From positions 5,759,501 to 5,823,500 of the forward strand of contig CM060837.1 in NCBI GenBank assembly GCA_030762175.1: a DNA stretch of 64,000 bases, given 5' to 3'. Below, one piece after another: positions 32,715-42,724 of the stretch. The position numbers were made by a program, and so were the translations under genes. Within the stretch, counting starts at the first letter, position 1. Every line of letters starts with the position of its first letter. The notes beneath the pieces were generated by a model, which was not told the origin of the DNA, did no database searches, and saw only the letters and a program-made list of their open reading frames with translations. This stretch comes from Metallyticus violacea. Its lineage: Eukaryota; Arthropoda; Insecta; Mantodea; Metallyticidae.

Positions 32715-33255
32715 AAGTAAACGTCGCAATATCGTAGGCCTTTTCTGCGACAGCCGCACAGGATTTTCTGCGACATTAACTTGGGCATTAATAACGGATT
32801 CTAGAGAGGTTTCCTTCGTGAGCGCATGCGCGGAAACTCCTTCAATATAACTCACATTCGCTGACACGCTCTCAGGAATGTCAATTAATTGCTGCCAGAG
32901 CGTCAAGCCATGCGGCAATATTAGTTCTCATTAGCAACAGAGAGAGCGCCATGTACACGTGACTTGCACACTATTACCTCGCTTTCGGTACCCAACACAC
33001 ACAAATAAATAAACAAAACTGGTACTCCTCAGCACCGATCGATTTTTTTTTCGGCCAATAAGATTCAAGCTGAAAAAAAAAAATAGAAATCGATAAAAAT
33101 ATATCGAAACTCTTTACGTTTCGTGGACGCTCTCTGTAATCGAAAAAATAAAAATCGATAGTAAGATATGGATTCTTGGTGAGTTGCACAATTCAAAGTT
33201 TAATCATTGAGATAGACGAATCTCTAATTTTCAGAGCAAACGAAGGCGCAGTGAA
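32715..33255. other. Intron, nothing recognised
   Basis: No family recognised. Two nearly identical words (GATCGATTTTTTTTTCGG, AATCGATAAAAATATATCG) give local TCGAT enrichment. Confidence 0.4.
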
Positions 33256-33260
33256 TTTTG

Positions 33261-33535
33261 CATTTAGCGAATTCGGAAGGAATATAGCAGCTATTGCGGT
33301 TGTACACATCAAAATATTTTTGGAAAATCCTACTTACTAGACACCAAATTAAGGACGAAATAAAATGCATAAGTGTGTATGATAACGCTCTAGCAACCGC
33401 AATTTTTTTTCCGCAAAAATACAACCATCAATTAACAAACGATTAATGGAGTTCGTTAAACCAGTAAAATTGAACCGTTAGGAGAGGGGGTTAATCTAAA
33501 GTGAACATTTAAAAATCGCTCTAGGAGCAGCAATC
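33261..33535 (+). repeat. R-family element, short
   Basis: Head CATTTAGCGAATTCGGAAGG and GCGGTTGTACACATC; array start ATAACGCTCTAGCAACCGCA at 33384; second landmark TTAAAAATCGCTCTAGGAG (131 bp on). Cut off by a mariner remnant at about 33540. Confidence 0.82.
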
Positions 33536-33539
33536 AATG

Positions 33540-34075
33540 TTTTTTTTAATCAATCTCCATATGTGGTGATTGGAATTCACTGGACTACAGTCTTGCGAAA
33601 TGTTCATCCAAATGCGTTTTTGGTCCACTGTTAACAAACGCGGCACCGATCGAGCGGAAAGTTTTCTCATACCTAAAACTTGCTGTAAACTGTAGTGGAC
33701 GTCTTTGTAACTTGTGTAACAGGCGATCATTGAGCACACCATTGTGAATTTTTGTCACAATCTCTTCGGTTGTAGCAGTTTTGGGACGCCCTGGGCGCTC
33801 ATCACCTTGATTGAATGTATGACCACGTTAAAATTCAGCAGCTCACACTTTACAGTCAAAAACGAAAGGGAAGGTGTTTTTTTTTTTAAATTGCAGTTGG
33901 GATTAAACTCTTCAAACAAAGCACTTTATCACAGCTCCTATTTAAGTTTTTATCCATTTTGTAGAACATGTTTACACGATTGTCACAAACAAGTGACTAC
34001 ACTTACGCGTGTGAAACTTTACAGCGTGCTATCTAAAATGATGACACTTTTAGCAACAACTAGCAAAGTAACTTG
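33540..34075 (-). pseudogene. mariner transposase N-terminal half
   Basis: The minus strand begins with a start-like MFYKMDKNL, continues through a poor HTH region, then GDERPGRPKTATTEEIVTKI, HNGVLNDRLLHKLQ, and LGMRKLSARSVPRLLTVDQK, RIWMNISQDC (the tryptophan of RWVP is replaced by serine). This is the mariner linker and RWVP..L block. The catalytic domain is absent; the fragment ends against the R array. Frameshift near 33640. Confidence 0.82.
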
Positions 34076-34214
34076 CTGAATTAGAACACCTCCCGTAGAT
34101 CCTGGCCGCCCAGTATCACCTTCACCCCAGAGGTGACTCTGTTGGAAACATAGACAAAGGACCAGCAGTGAGCAAAGCTCAAGTACCGAATATATCCCCC
34201 CTCACGGCAAATAA

Positions 34215-34520
34215 ATCATTAGAAAATGCCCGTCCTCATACATCTACTTCGACAAGGGAAAAGCCCTAGGACAGCAATGGAATACTCTTCCTATAGTGCC
34301 ATCTTATCGTCTTGTGATTATCCTATATTTGCATCGTTAAAAGAAGCGTTGGAAATGTGGGAGGTTCGACAGAAACGGAAACAACTGGCCGGAATCCCAA
34401 CCTCACTCTTTCCTCAATAACAAAATGAAGAAACTTCCTATCCTCTGGGCAAAACGGCGAAATTGTGCAGAAAAATGAGACATGTCCAAATTTTATTTAA
34501 TTTCGTTTTAACAAATTACA
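34215..34520 (+). pseudogene. mariner transposase C-terminal remnant
   Basis: MEYSSYSAILSSCDYPIFAS then LKEALEM fits YSPDLSPCDYHIFGSLKEAL (third catalytic D block), followed by QLAGIPTSLFPQ and MKKLPILWAKR. The tail with TTTTATTTAATTTCG and a poly(A) run matches the 3' end of the 36.93-37.29 kb remnant, so both belong to one family. Confidence 0.65.
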
Positions 34521-34524
34521 AAAA

Positions 34525-35690
34525 AAAAAAAAAAAAAGTTATGGTTTATATTTGATCGACAGTAATACAATTAGTAGCAATTCGTTTTTTTAATACTTGT
34601 TTATATTATTGCTTAAAGAAATACTGTATACATCATTTGCAGCGGTCGCGCCTGTAGTTTTGTCCCGGGTTGCACAGTGATTGGCCCCATGGAACGGACA
34701 GTTCTGTTCCTAGGAAACACAATGATTAATGTTCCCGGCAGCCTCTGGACCGGAAATATTGCAGGTAGTCAATCAAACGCCACCGCTCCTCTTTCCGGAC
34801 GTTTAGGAAAAGTACAAAGAAAAGCAAACAGCGGCAGAAGAAACTTTTAGGTTTCCTGCACACGTGCCGTAACAAAGTTACAGGGTGCGTTTATGTTTAA
34901 GGCTTTAAAATCAACGTTTCTCTATAAGATTATGTTCACTTTCTGCATAAATACACAAGAGTTTTTATTTCGACATCTGAAGCTGTACCTGGTTCCCCGT
35001 TCATTACAGAGTAATTGAAATAATTAATATTTGTAATTTTACTAGGTGCAAGTATGTTGTGCATTTTCTTTCAATGGAGGAATTTTAATAACATAACTCT
35101 TGTGTAGTACTTAAATGCATTCATAAAGTGTAATTTTTGGTAATATTTAAGAAATAACGTGTAGAAATGTAACAAGGCAAAGAAAAACTTTCGTCTTTCT
35201 CCGAGCACAGAGAGACTTGGCAAAAAGACAATGCAAGTTAATCCCTTCCGGTATGCAGCAAGAGTTGGAAGTGCCCACGCCTCAGGCGAGACACCAGTTT
35301 GTTCGGTAGCGTAGTTGCAGGTGTCCAAGTAAAAAGTTCAGTGACAATAACGTATGAAATCTGTTTAAATTCATCTTATTGACCAATAGCGGAGCATTTG
35401 GCTTGACCAAAATTATCCAGCGAATAGAAATGGAATTCAGTGACTGACCTATGAGTGACGTTAACACGAAACTGGCGGGAATATTTCGCGTCGCTATCCG
35501 TGAATAGCGTCATTTTACTTTGAGTATAAAACGGAGAGATTTTGCCCAAAAGTTGCGCAGTCTCAGAATTTTCCGGGCCCAGATATGTGTAGCTGCCGTC
35601 TCCCGGAGATCAGCAGAAAAGCAGCGGCCTAAGTACTAAGTACCAGTTCCGGCAAGCACGAGGCTTGACTGTCACGCGATACAATACTAC
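34525..35690. other. Intron, nothing recognised
   Basis: Includes a GC-richer part (34640-34870). No family recognised. Confidence 0.45.
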
Positions 35691-35693
35691 TAC

Positions 35694-35743
35694 AATACTA
35701 CTCGGCTACATTATGAATATTCATAACGCAGCCGAGTAGTATT
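35694..35743. repeat. 50-bp near-perfect palindrome
   Basis: Arms AATACTACTCGGCT (35694-35707) and AGCCGAGTAGTATT (35730-35743) are exact complements. The middle contains a perfect 16-bp palindrome TTATGAATATTCATAA (35711-35726). Only two base pairs of the 25 are mismatched and there is no loop spacer. It can form a cruciform or RNA hairpin, and lies 440 bp past the donor of Ddr exon B. Confidence 0.95.
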
Positions 35744-35749
35744 ATAATT

Positions 35750-36181
35750 GAAGAGTTAACATGGTTGATGTTAAGGCAACGTCGGGTCCATGGTAGAAAA
35801 TGTTATAATCTATTATATTGTCGGCTTTGACACGACCTTCCTCTCCGACAACTACTGTCGCGCTCACTGAATGCAAAGAAAGGTACTCAATCGGACTGAT
35901 GATCCAATATGACATACCAAACTTACTTTTCATTGGAAAATAAATATTTTACAGCCCCTACATTGGCTTATCGTTTCTCACTTACATGTGCTTGTGAATG
36001 ATCATTTTCAAATTATTTACGGAAACAATTGCTTGAATTATGTTTTTGAGAATGTCTAGCGCGCCAGCGGCGGTCTGACACGTACTGATGGCGATAAAAG
36101 TAACCACGTGATTTGAAAAGCAGGAGTCGGATAGAGGAAAGAAGCTTTGCGTGAGGGTTGCCAATAAAACAAGGTACTTAC
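35750..36181. other. Intron next to Ddr exon B, nothing recognised
   Basis: No repeat family recognised apart from the start, TTGAAGAGTTAAC. Confidence 0.45.
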
Positions 36182-36389
36182 CGGAGTCGAAGGAAACCTC
36201 GCTGATCATAATCCACTTGGCAGCAAAGTACAGTTGGAGTCTGATATAGCGACCCACTCGATTGTGAAGTTTAATGGTGACGTTACGGGCGTGTTCCATG
36301 ATCAGATCGGGCATGTAGGAGAAGAACACGGGCTCTCCTGTGAACTGGTGACCTCCGATGCTGAAGTGCACCTTGGCATGGGAGAAAAC
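36182..36389 (-). CDS. Ddr: Ddr exon B: end of discoidin-like domain
   Basis: Phase-0 continuation of the 51.2 kb exon. It encodes 69 full codons starting VFSHAKVHFSIGG and containing ARNVTIKLHNRVGRYIRLQL, then YFAAKWIMISEVSFDS. That last block is a hallmark of the DDR DS-like domain (human DDR2 has YHFADTWMMFSEITFQS). One sequon (NVT) is present. The acceptor is TGATGTTTCAG and the donor is CCG/GTAAGT; the exon ends with one base of a split codon, and the 18 kb exon starts with the other two. No stop or frameshift is seen, and the composition (GC-richer than its surroundings) is that of constrained coding sequence. Membrane-proximal ectodomain of a type I receptor. Confidence 0.94.
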
Positions 36390-36499
36390 CTGAAACATCA
36401 AACACAATGCGTGCACATTCATAACAATCCACTTTGCTTACTTTGCATAAAAATGGCTATGTCTATGGCAAGCTGGAAAAATGGACAATTGGGGGAGAA

Positions 36500-36875
36500 A
36501 TAATCCAGACCGTTACACAAACTGACTGTCTTGGAATATGATTTGACATGAGTGGAAAATGGAATAAACACACAGTTTTTGCCAAGAGCAAGGGGAGTAG
36601 TCGACTCTCTGAGGTACTGAGATTGCTAGCTAGAATGTCAGACCTGCCAGTCAAAACATTACAAACCATGTGAAAGACAATGTTTAGGTCCTCGTTATTA
36701 TATGGAAGTGAGGTTTGGAGATGGGGTAAAATAGAAGTTTAAATAAATTCGGTGAGGGAACATCGAACTCAATACTTGGGTTAAAGAGAAATATTTCTGT
36801 ATGGAATCGACTCTGCAATGAAACACGGGCACACCACTTTATTCCTGTATCGAATCATGTGAGTATGAGATGAAG
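36500..36875 (+). pseudogene. LINE reverse-transcriptase fragment
   Basis: Across frames: SKGSSRLSEVLRLLARMSDL, LQTM, KTMFRSSLLYGSEVWRWG, EHRTQYLG.KRNISVWNRLC, HFIPVSNHV. This is the post-catalytic part of a non-LTR reverse transcriptase (the K.....RS.LLYG.EVWG block and downstream YLG). Stops interrupt it, so it is dead and truncated. Confidence 0.75.
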
Positions 36876-36929
36876 GAAAAGCGGGTAATCTGTCCCCTGT
36901 TACGGGAAAGTTCTCTTAAAAATTTCCTG

Positions 36930-37290
36930 TAGTCCCAAGGCATTTTGTTCATGAACGTCGAAGAGTCAAATCGGTTTATTACTGCCCCCTCCAAAAAGTG
37001 CTTAAAGACGTCGTTTTCCGAACCCAGAAGTGCTCCTTTAAGACAACGCTCGAGTACAGCTGCTTTGACAAGAAAGAACTACAAGACACTCAATGAACGG
37101 AATACTATACGTTTGAATCGGCGGTTCACCAGCGACGGAAGTATGAAAGTATCCCCTGCGCAACTGGCTGGAAACCTAATCCCACTCTCTTTGATAATAA
37201 GGTTAAGAAGTTTCCTATCCGCTGAGAAAAATGATGTGTTTGTAAATTGAGAAGTTGTATAGAAAAACGAAATGTATCTCATTTTTATTT
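36930..37290 (+). pseudogene. mariner transposase C-terminal remnant
   Basis: DNAR followed by AALTRKN (from HDNARPHTA....), then an eroded SPD region, and a C-terminal part homologous to the 34.2-kb remnant (CTGGCTGGAAACC, AAGTTTCCTATCCGCTGAG, TCATTTTTATTTAATTTAG). It lies directly after the LINE fragment. Confidence 0.6.
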
Positions 37291-37314
37291 AATTTAGCTG
37301 CAAGGAATTAAAAA

Positions 37315-37560
37315 AAAACCATTTGATCCACCCTCGCTTACTGATATCTACTGTGTATATCTTTTTATCAGCGCTACATCTTTCTTTTGAAAGTTTTTGT
37401 CTTCTAAACAAATTTCCGCCAACACATGTTCTCCAATCTTTTATGTTTTCTTTTAAGTCTTTCATTGTGCTATCTTCCCATCTATTTTTAGTTCTTCCTC
37501 GCGCTCTTGTTTTCATTGGTTTCCAGTAATATCCCTCTTTTGGCATTCTTGTCATATGAC
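37315..37560 (-). pseudogene. LINE C-terminal tail fragment
   Basis: The minus strand reads MTRMPKEGYYWKPMKTRARG then RTKNRWEDSTMKDLKE. The pattern RMP...YW.P...R.RGR...RW.D....DL is the extreme C terminus of many arthropod non-LTR reverse transcriptases. Opposite in orientation to the fragment at 36.5 kb, so a separate insertion. Confidence 0.65.
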
Positions 37561-37859
37561 CAACTCACTAAGCGATCCGTTTGAGCATATAAAACGAAAA
37601 AATTGAAAAACATTTACTACTGAACATAATATTTTGAAACTTGATATATACAACATTGAAAGATGGCAAAATTTTCAGCACGCTACTTGGCCGCCATTGC
37701 GCACTCTGCACAGCTCACAACGGTGATGCAATTCAACTCATGTCCGTCCGTTGTAACACCGGGGGGAGGGGGGGGGGGCGTAAAATTTTTTGGAACGTGT
37801 AAGTAATTTTTAATTTCAGTTCATCAATATTTCAGGGTTTCAGTGAATACACAGGGTCT

Positions 37860-38535
37860 TTAACAAACCCTGCACAAAAAGCCAGGAGGAATTAAATTTG
37901 GGGAGTTTGGGGGCCAAGAAATTGGTCCATCACGACTACACCACATACTATTGAAAGCGGTATTTAGAAAATGACGAAGCTCCCATACCCAGTGAGAAGA
38001 TGCACCATCTTGCTGGAATACAATGTTCATATTTTTGTCTTCCTCAAGTTGTGGCAACAGAAACAATTGCAACATATCCAAATTAGATCCAGAATGTACT
38101 GTCTTTTCAGCAGAGAAGAATGGTCCATAAGCTTTATTGCGGCTCACTCCAGTTAACTTATGGACTTGATCTTTCAAGTTTGTTAGATAATGTGGATTTG
38201 CTATTGCTCAAATAATCAATTGTAAGAGCTTACCCTCCTGCTTCTTCTGTAAATAGTAATTTGTTTGAGAAGCTGTCATCATTTTCTATACATCGACCCA
38301 CCATGGATGCAAAATTGAAACAAGCTTCATGACCCTGTCTCGTAAGGCTTGTAGACGTTGTAAATGATACGGGCACAGTTCCATATACTTTTGAACAATA
38401 CGCTAACAGGACGTACATGGTATATCCATCTCTGCTGACAGTCGTCTTTAATTTTTCTTAGGGCTCGTTGTCATGGCTTCAGAGATAGTTGCTTCTCGTA
38501 CTGGGTCTGCAACTTCCTGCACGTTTCTTTAACTT
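37860..38535 (-). pseudogene. IS630-like transposase remnant
   Basis: Nearly complete order on the minus strand: VQEVADPVREATISEAMTTS (linker), LQRLQALRDRV, NDDSFSNKLLFTEEA (first acidic block), then an open stretch from 38177: KLTGVSRNKAYGPFFSAEKT, LDMLQLFLLPQLEEDKN, IVFQQDGASSHW (second D), DGPISWPPNSPNLIPPGFL (third block, with SPDLTP changed to SPNLIP). Frameshifts and stops break the first half. Same broad lineage as the copy at 60.5-61.3 kb. Confidence 0.85.
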
Positions 38536-39174
38536 TCTACTAATGCTCGATACCACAACATTATGGAATCGTATTCCTACTCAACTTTGAACTTGTTTAA
38601 GACTCCCAAATTTAACATAAATATATTTAGCACTGCGCTCGCTCTTGATTTGCAGTAGTCATTTAAATCGTTTACGATGTTCATTTCTCATTATACATTG
38701 TTGATTTTCATTTTTGCCATGTACGGAAACTCCAATCTTTAAAGCAAAATATTACCAGCAATAAATGTCTCCTATTAACATATTAGCTTTTATAATAATA
38801 TTTACTACCATCCACAACCAAACGGACCAGCCTGTATATTTTGAGACATTATTATTACAAATAATATCACAAGAGGGTCTGAGGTTACCGAAAATTCACG
38901 AACGTAATGAATGAATTTATCTGGAAAGCTCAGATCGTCGAGCGATATTTATTAGGACTATTTCACGAATAAATCAAGATTTTAAATATATTTCCTCTAA
39001 ACTCGGCTTATAAAATTGTAATAATTGTATATTTGTACTTTATCATTTCAAACAATCTTGTACTTAACCTTTTCAAGCAATCTTGCGACAGAAGAATGCC
39101 GATTGTCAGTAGTGCCAATAGACAAGAGCAAAATACGGAGTTGGGACTATTTCATGAATAGAATAAGAATAAAA

Positions 39175-39197
39175 ATTATATATATATATATATATAT
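39175..39197. repeat. (TA)n microsatellite
   Basis: Short TA run inside R2 copy 1; the same site in copy 2 has only GATATATATTTG. Confidence 0.95.
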
Positions 39198-39325
39198 TTG
39201 AAATTCGCTCACAGAATATTAACACTTGTATACAATGTTATACTTATGAATTTAGAAACCGTGAGACTGAAATGGACAAAAGTGGACCATTACATTCGCT
39301 GCCGTTCGATTTTCTAATATCAACT

Positions 39326-39351
<26 letters not shown>
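39326..39351. repeat. (AG)n microsatellite
   Basis: About 13 GA units inside R2 copy 1, at the position where copy 2 has a 24-A run. Confidence 0.95.
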
Positions 39352-39356
<5 letters not shown>

Positions 39357-39749
39357 TCTTTATTTTTCTTTGTATTCTGTGGTTTGGAATTCCTAATGAT
39401 AAGATCAATTCGCACATTTGACGGATCATCAAAACGCTTTGAAAAACCCTCCATTTTGCGTTATGATTGTCTATTGTTCATGCTTTTGTTTTGAGGCTAT
39501 CAATAGCTCCCCATCGCCTCTAGCAAAAGTGGTCAGTGATATGTTTTCAGAAATTATATAGAGGAGGTATAGAGTTGGCTACACTGACCAAAAGACAAAC
39601 GCATGTGGCGTGATAAAATGGATTTGATAACTTTCTTCCTTGACAATTTCGCCCCGTAATCTGGCTGTGATTGTTCAAATTTCAAAATTTTGTTTTGTTT
39701 CATCGGTCGATTTTAAGATCACGTCACATGAGTGAAATAGTGATTATTA

Positions 39750-40690
39750 ATCTTTTTTTATCTTTACGTGCAAAATTATTTCAAACAACCTTTCGAGACA
39801 TTTAACGACTTTTAAGAATGGTAAGCGTCCAGTATATTCGAGGATCGCAATAAAATAAACTTTCCCTCCTAAATATTCATCGTACTTTAATAAGATTCAT
39901 TGCATATTAACAATGTACGCCTTCTATAACATGGCAATAATTTACCACCAACTTCAAGTTTATCACAGGCTAATTATGCGACACGGCGGCCTGTTTGGTT
40001 ACACTTCCCCCAAATAAACCTGGGCTATTAATTGACACACACTCACACATACACGCGTGCAGGCGCACTGCGGGCTTTTATTCTGTTACCTGCACAAAGC
40101 GCTTTTAGGGAGCAATTGTTTAATAGGTTGGTACAGAACCCCATTACGTAGATTTAGAAGGTAATGTTTACACTGACCTAGTATTGGCTTTTGGTTAAAT
40201 CAATGGGGTGTAACAATGCTGTCTTATTAACGACGTGCCCTAATACGTGAAACCATCAATAACTCTAAAATAAACAAAAATGCAGATATGCGAAAACAAT
40301 GACACGCTCGATATATTTACGGCGTTTACGTAATAAAACAAATGAAAGATGATTGTAAATAAATGACGTCTTTTGTTTGTAGAGTAAATTTTCCTAGCTC
40401 AGGGTTATATTTCTGATATAAGTGTTAAAAAGGCTATTTTCTTTTTAGAGTACGATGTTTGCGAAATAAATGAGAAGGAAAAGTTGATCAGCCCCCACGA
40501 AAAGAACAAAATTACTCCATAAACTTATTTTTAGTTAAGACATTGAACATTTTACTTAAATCTTATAATTAGAATAATTTTGATCTGTTTTTTTTTTAAA
40601 GAAGATATTAAAGTTGTTAATTATGAGGCATAAATTATAGTGTGTTGTGGATTTTCTTAACGCAAAATACAGGATGAGCTATGTCATTTG
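39750..40690. other. Intron, nothing recognised
   Basis: AT-rich, no family recognised. Confidence 0.45.
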
Positions 40691-40762
40691 AATGCCTCTT
40701 AAAAACGTAAAATGTGGTAAGTGTGATTTTGTAACGATTCTGTTAAATTTTTCAACGCGCAG

Positions 40763-40896
40763 TTCAATGTTGACAGCTATCTTCAGTTGACAAGTTTCGT
40801 AGAAATGGATAAAGGCAGTGATAAGCAGTTTCAATGTTGACAGCTATCTTCAGTTGACAAGTTTCGCAGAAATGGATAAAGGCAGTGATAAGCAGT
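40763..40896 (+). repeat. 67-bp tandem duplication
   Basis: Two adjacent copies (40763-40829 and 40830-40896) of a 67-bp unit beginning TTCAATGTTGACAGCTATCT, differing at one base (CGTAGAA versus CGCAGAA). Each contains the transposase start ATGGATAAAGGCAG, so the start codon of the following mariner remnant is duplicated. Confidence 0.95.
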
Positions 40897-41676
40897 TTTA
40901 TTTAAAAAAGTTGACAGCGGCCCAGATACAAAGTGAGCTAAAGGGCGCTCATAGGGACTGAAGTAACAGCACTCAAGGCTGCTTATTACTGGATAAATCA
41001 TCAAAGGAGACCATACGAGCACTGTAGATGCTGCACATTGAGGTTACTTCTGAATAAATGGTTCTTAAAATTCATGGAATTGTAATTGAAGACTGTCGCA
41101 TTCGTGAGATTGCTGAAATGGTAGCATTCTCATATAAATATCCTGATGAAGTTCTGCATATAAAGAAACAGAGTGAGCGCGTTTGTTGACTCCAGACCAA
41201 AAACGTTGGAGGAAGAACATTTCAAAACGAATTGACTTCTAGCATCGTTTTGTGACTGTAGACAAAACTTAGATCCACCACTACACCTCGGAGACTAAAC
41301 GGTAGTCAAAACAGCGGATTGGCGAAGGCGAAAGTGCACCGAAAAAAGCTAAAACCGTTTTGTAGATGGGAAAGGGGTGACAACTTTTTTTTGGGAGTCA
41401 CAGAGAATCATCATGATTGACTATTTGGGGTGAAACAGTGAATGGTCGTTATTATGCAACGTTATTGAATCATTTGCATATTGAGTTAAGCTAAAGTGAC
41501 AACAAAAATGTGTTCCTCCGCAAGAACAATGCACCTGCTCACACACTGGTCGTTGCGATGGCAAAAGAGCACCTCCCTATTCCCCAGATTTGGCTTCGTG
41601 TGAGGTTTTCTTTTTCCTAACCTCAAATATTGACTTGGAGAGGAGTGGGGGCTCTCTGCCGTAAAAGAGTATTATG

Positions 41677-41732
<56 letters not shown>

Positions 41733-41840
41733 AGGGAATAAAAAGCTGGAATCTAATTGGACCTAATAGGAAAATATGTTGAGAAACTATTTGCTGTTTT
41801 TTGTCGGACTGAACAATTTTCCCTAGTATATCCCTAAACA
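40805..41840 (+). pseudogene. mariner transposase remnant split by poly(T)
   Basis: MDKGSDKQFYLKKLTAAQ (start), IHGIVIEDCRIREIAEMVAF (linker), HRFVTVDKTWIHHYTSETKR (first catalytic D changed from DETW to DKTW), GVTTFFWES (FWD region), NNAPAHT-type block present only as NNAPAHTL, then LFPRFGFV in place of YSPDLA..., and LTSNIDL. A 49-T run follows, then AEGIKSWN, which resembles the C terminus (F.EGI.KL). Many frame changes. The element is dead, with the key D-to-K change beside it. Confidence 0.78.
41680..41728. repeat. 49-T homopolymer
   Basis: Longest homopolymer in the window, lying inside the C-terminal part of the mariner remnant. Confidence 0.97.
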
Positions 41841-41844
41841 TAAA

Positions 41845-42600
41845 AAGTGTGTCAAAAACACATTTGCAAATTGTTTGACCGATTAAAGCATGCCATAAAT
41901 ACTGTTTTAAAAACTAATTATAGTACGTCACAAAATGGTTAATTCAGATCACAGAGAGAACAGCTTGGATATTTCGTGGGGTTGAATTCTGAGGGCACAA
42001 ATCACGAACTTGGGTTTACTATCTGTATTCTCTTTCATATGACTCTGCGTAAATAAAGGGATAACATTATTCAAAACAAATCAAGAACATTTATTAGTAC
42101 GTTTTTATAAATTAAACAGCTATCAGCATATATAGGCTATCAAACCCCTAATAATAATTATTGCCGAAAGCAAGCATTCCGAAATATGTCATAGTGACGC
42201 TAAATAAGCCAGCGTGATGGCGGCAGTTGGGGATTATGTTGGTACTCCTGCTCTTGTGACAATGCAAGTGCTATTGCGTGTGTAAAAACTATCACGTAAC
42301 AGTAAAGATTTAGCATTAAACATAATCAACACAATGATAGCAACAAAACATTTTAATTTTTATATACTTGTGCGAATTTGATCACAAGATTACACAACGA
42401 TCAATAATTCGTCGTATATAACACAGGTCATTGTTGTGAAGAAGTCGCTGCTGTAAGCGTTAAAAAGCTAGAAACGGTTCGCTTAGTTGTGCTGTGATAA
42501 GTGTAAAGTTCATGTGATTAGTTGCTATTAAAGTGACATTGATTCTATTCAAGAATTTTATGGGAAAATATTTCGTAAATGTACGGTATGTAAATGTACT
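41845..42600. other. Intron, nothing recognised
   Basis: AT-rich, no family recognised. Confidence 0.45.
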
Positions 42601-42604
42601 GCTT

Positions 42605-42722
42605 TAGTTCCCTTCCGAAAGAAGCCATACTTAGGATTTTTACTCCGGAAGAAATGCACCAACCCGCGATCTGGGGTCTACGAGTCAAATACGGTTACCA
42701 TTACACCACCAGGAACGACTCT
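42605..42722 (-). mobile_element. SINE S2, 5' fragment
   Basis: Reverse S2 head: TAGTTCCCTTCCGAAAGAAG, CATACTTAGGATTTTTACTC, and TACGGTTACCATTACACCAC ahead of CAGGAACGACT. The B-box region is eroded (CCAACCCGCGATC). The 3' body is missing. Confidence 0.8.
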
Positions 42723-42724
42723 AA

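Larger units (their letters stand above)
38866..39742 (+). repeat. R2 interspersed repeat, copy 1
   Basis: About 0.88-kb unit repeated at 47.18 kb and, in part, at 49.1 kb. Shared words: TATCACAAGAGGGTCTGAG, GATATTTATTAGGACTA, TCAAGCAATCTTGCGAC, AAACCGTGAGACTGAAATGG, TCTGTGGTTTGGAATTCCT, CCCTCCATTTTGCGTTATGA, CTATCAATAGCTCCCCATC, GGTCGATTTTAAGAT. The left end has an inverted pair GAGGGTCTGAG/CTCAGA..GTCGAG that could form a hairpin. No coding frame is shared. Contains (TA)n at 39175-39197 and (AG)n at 39326-39351. Confidence 0.88.
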
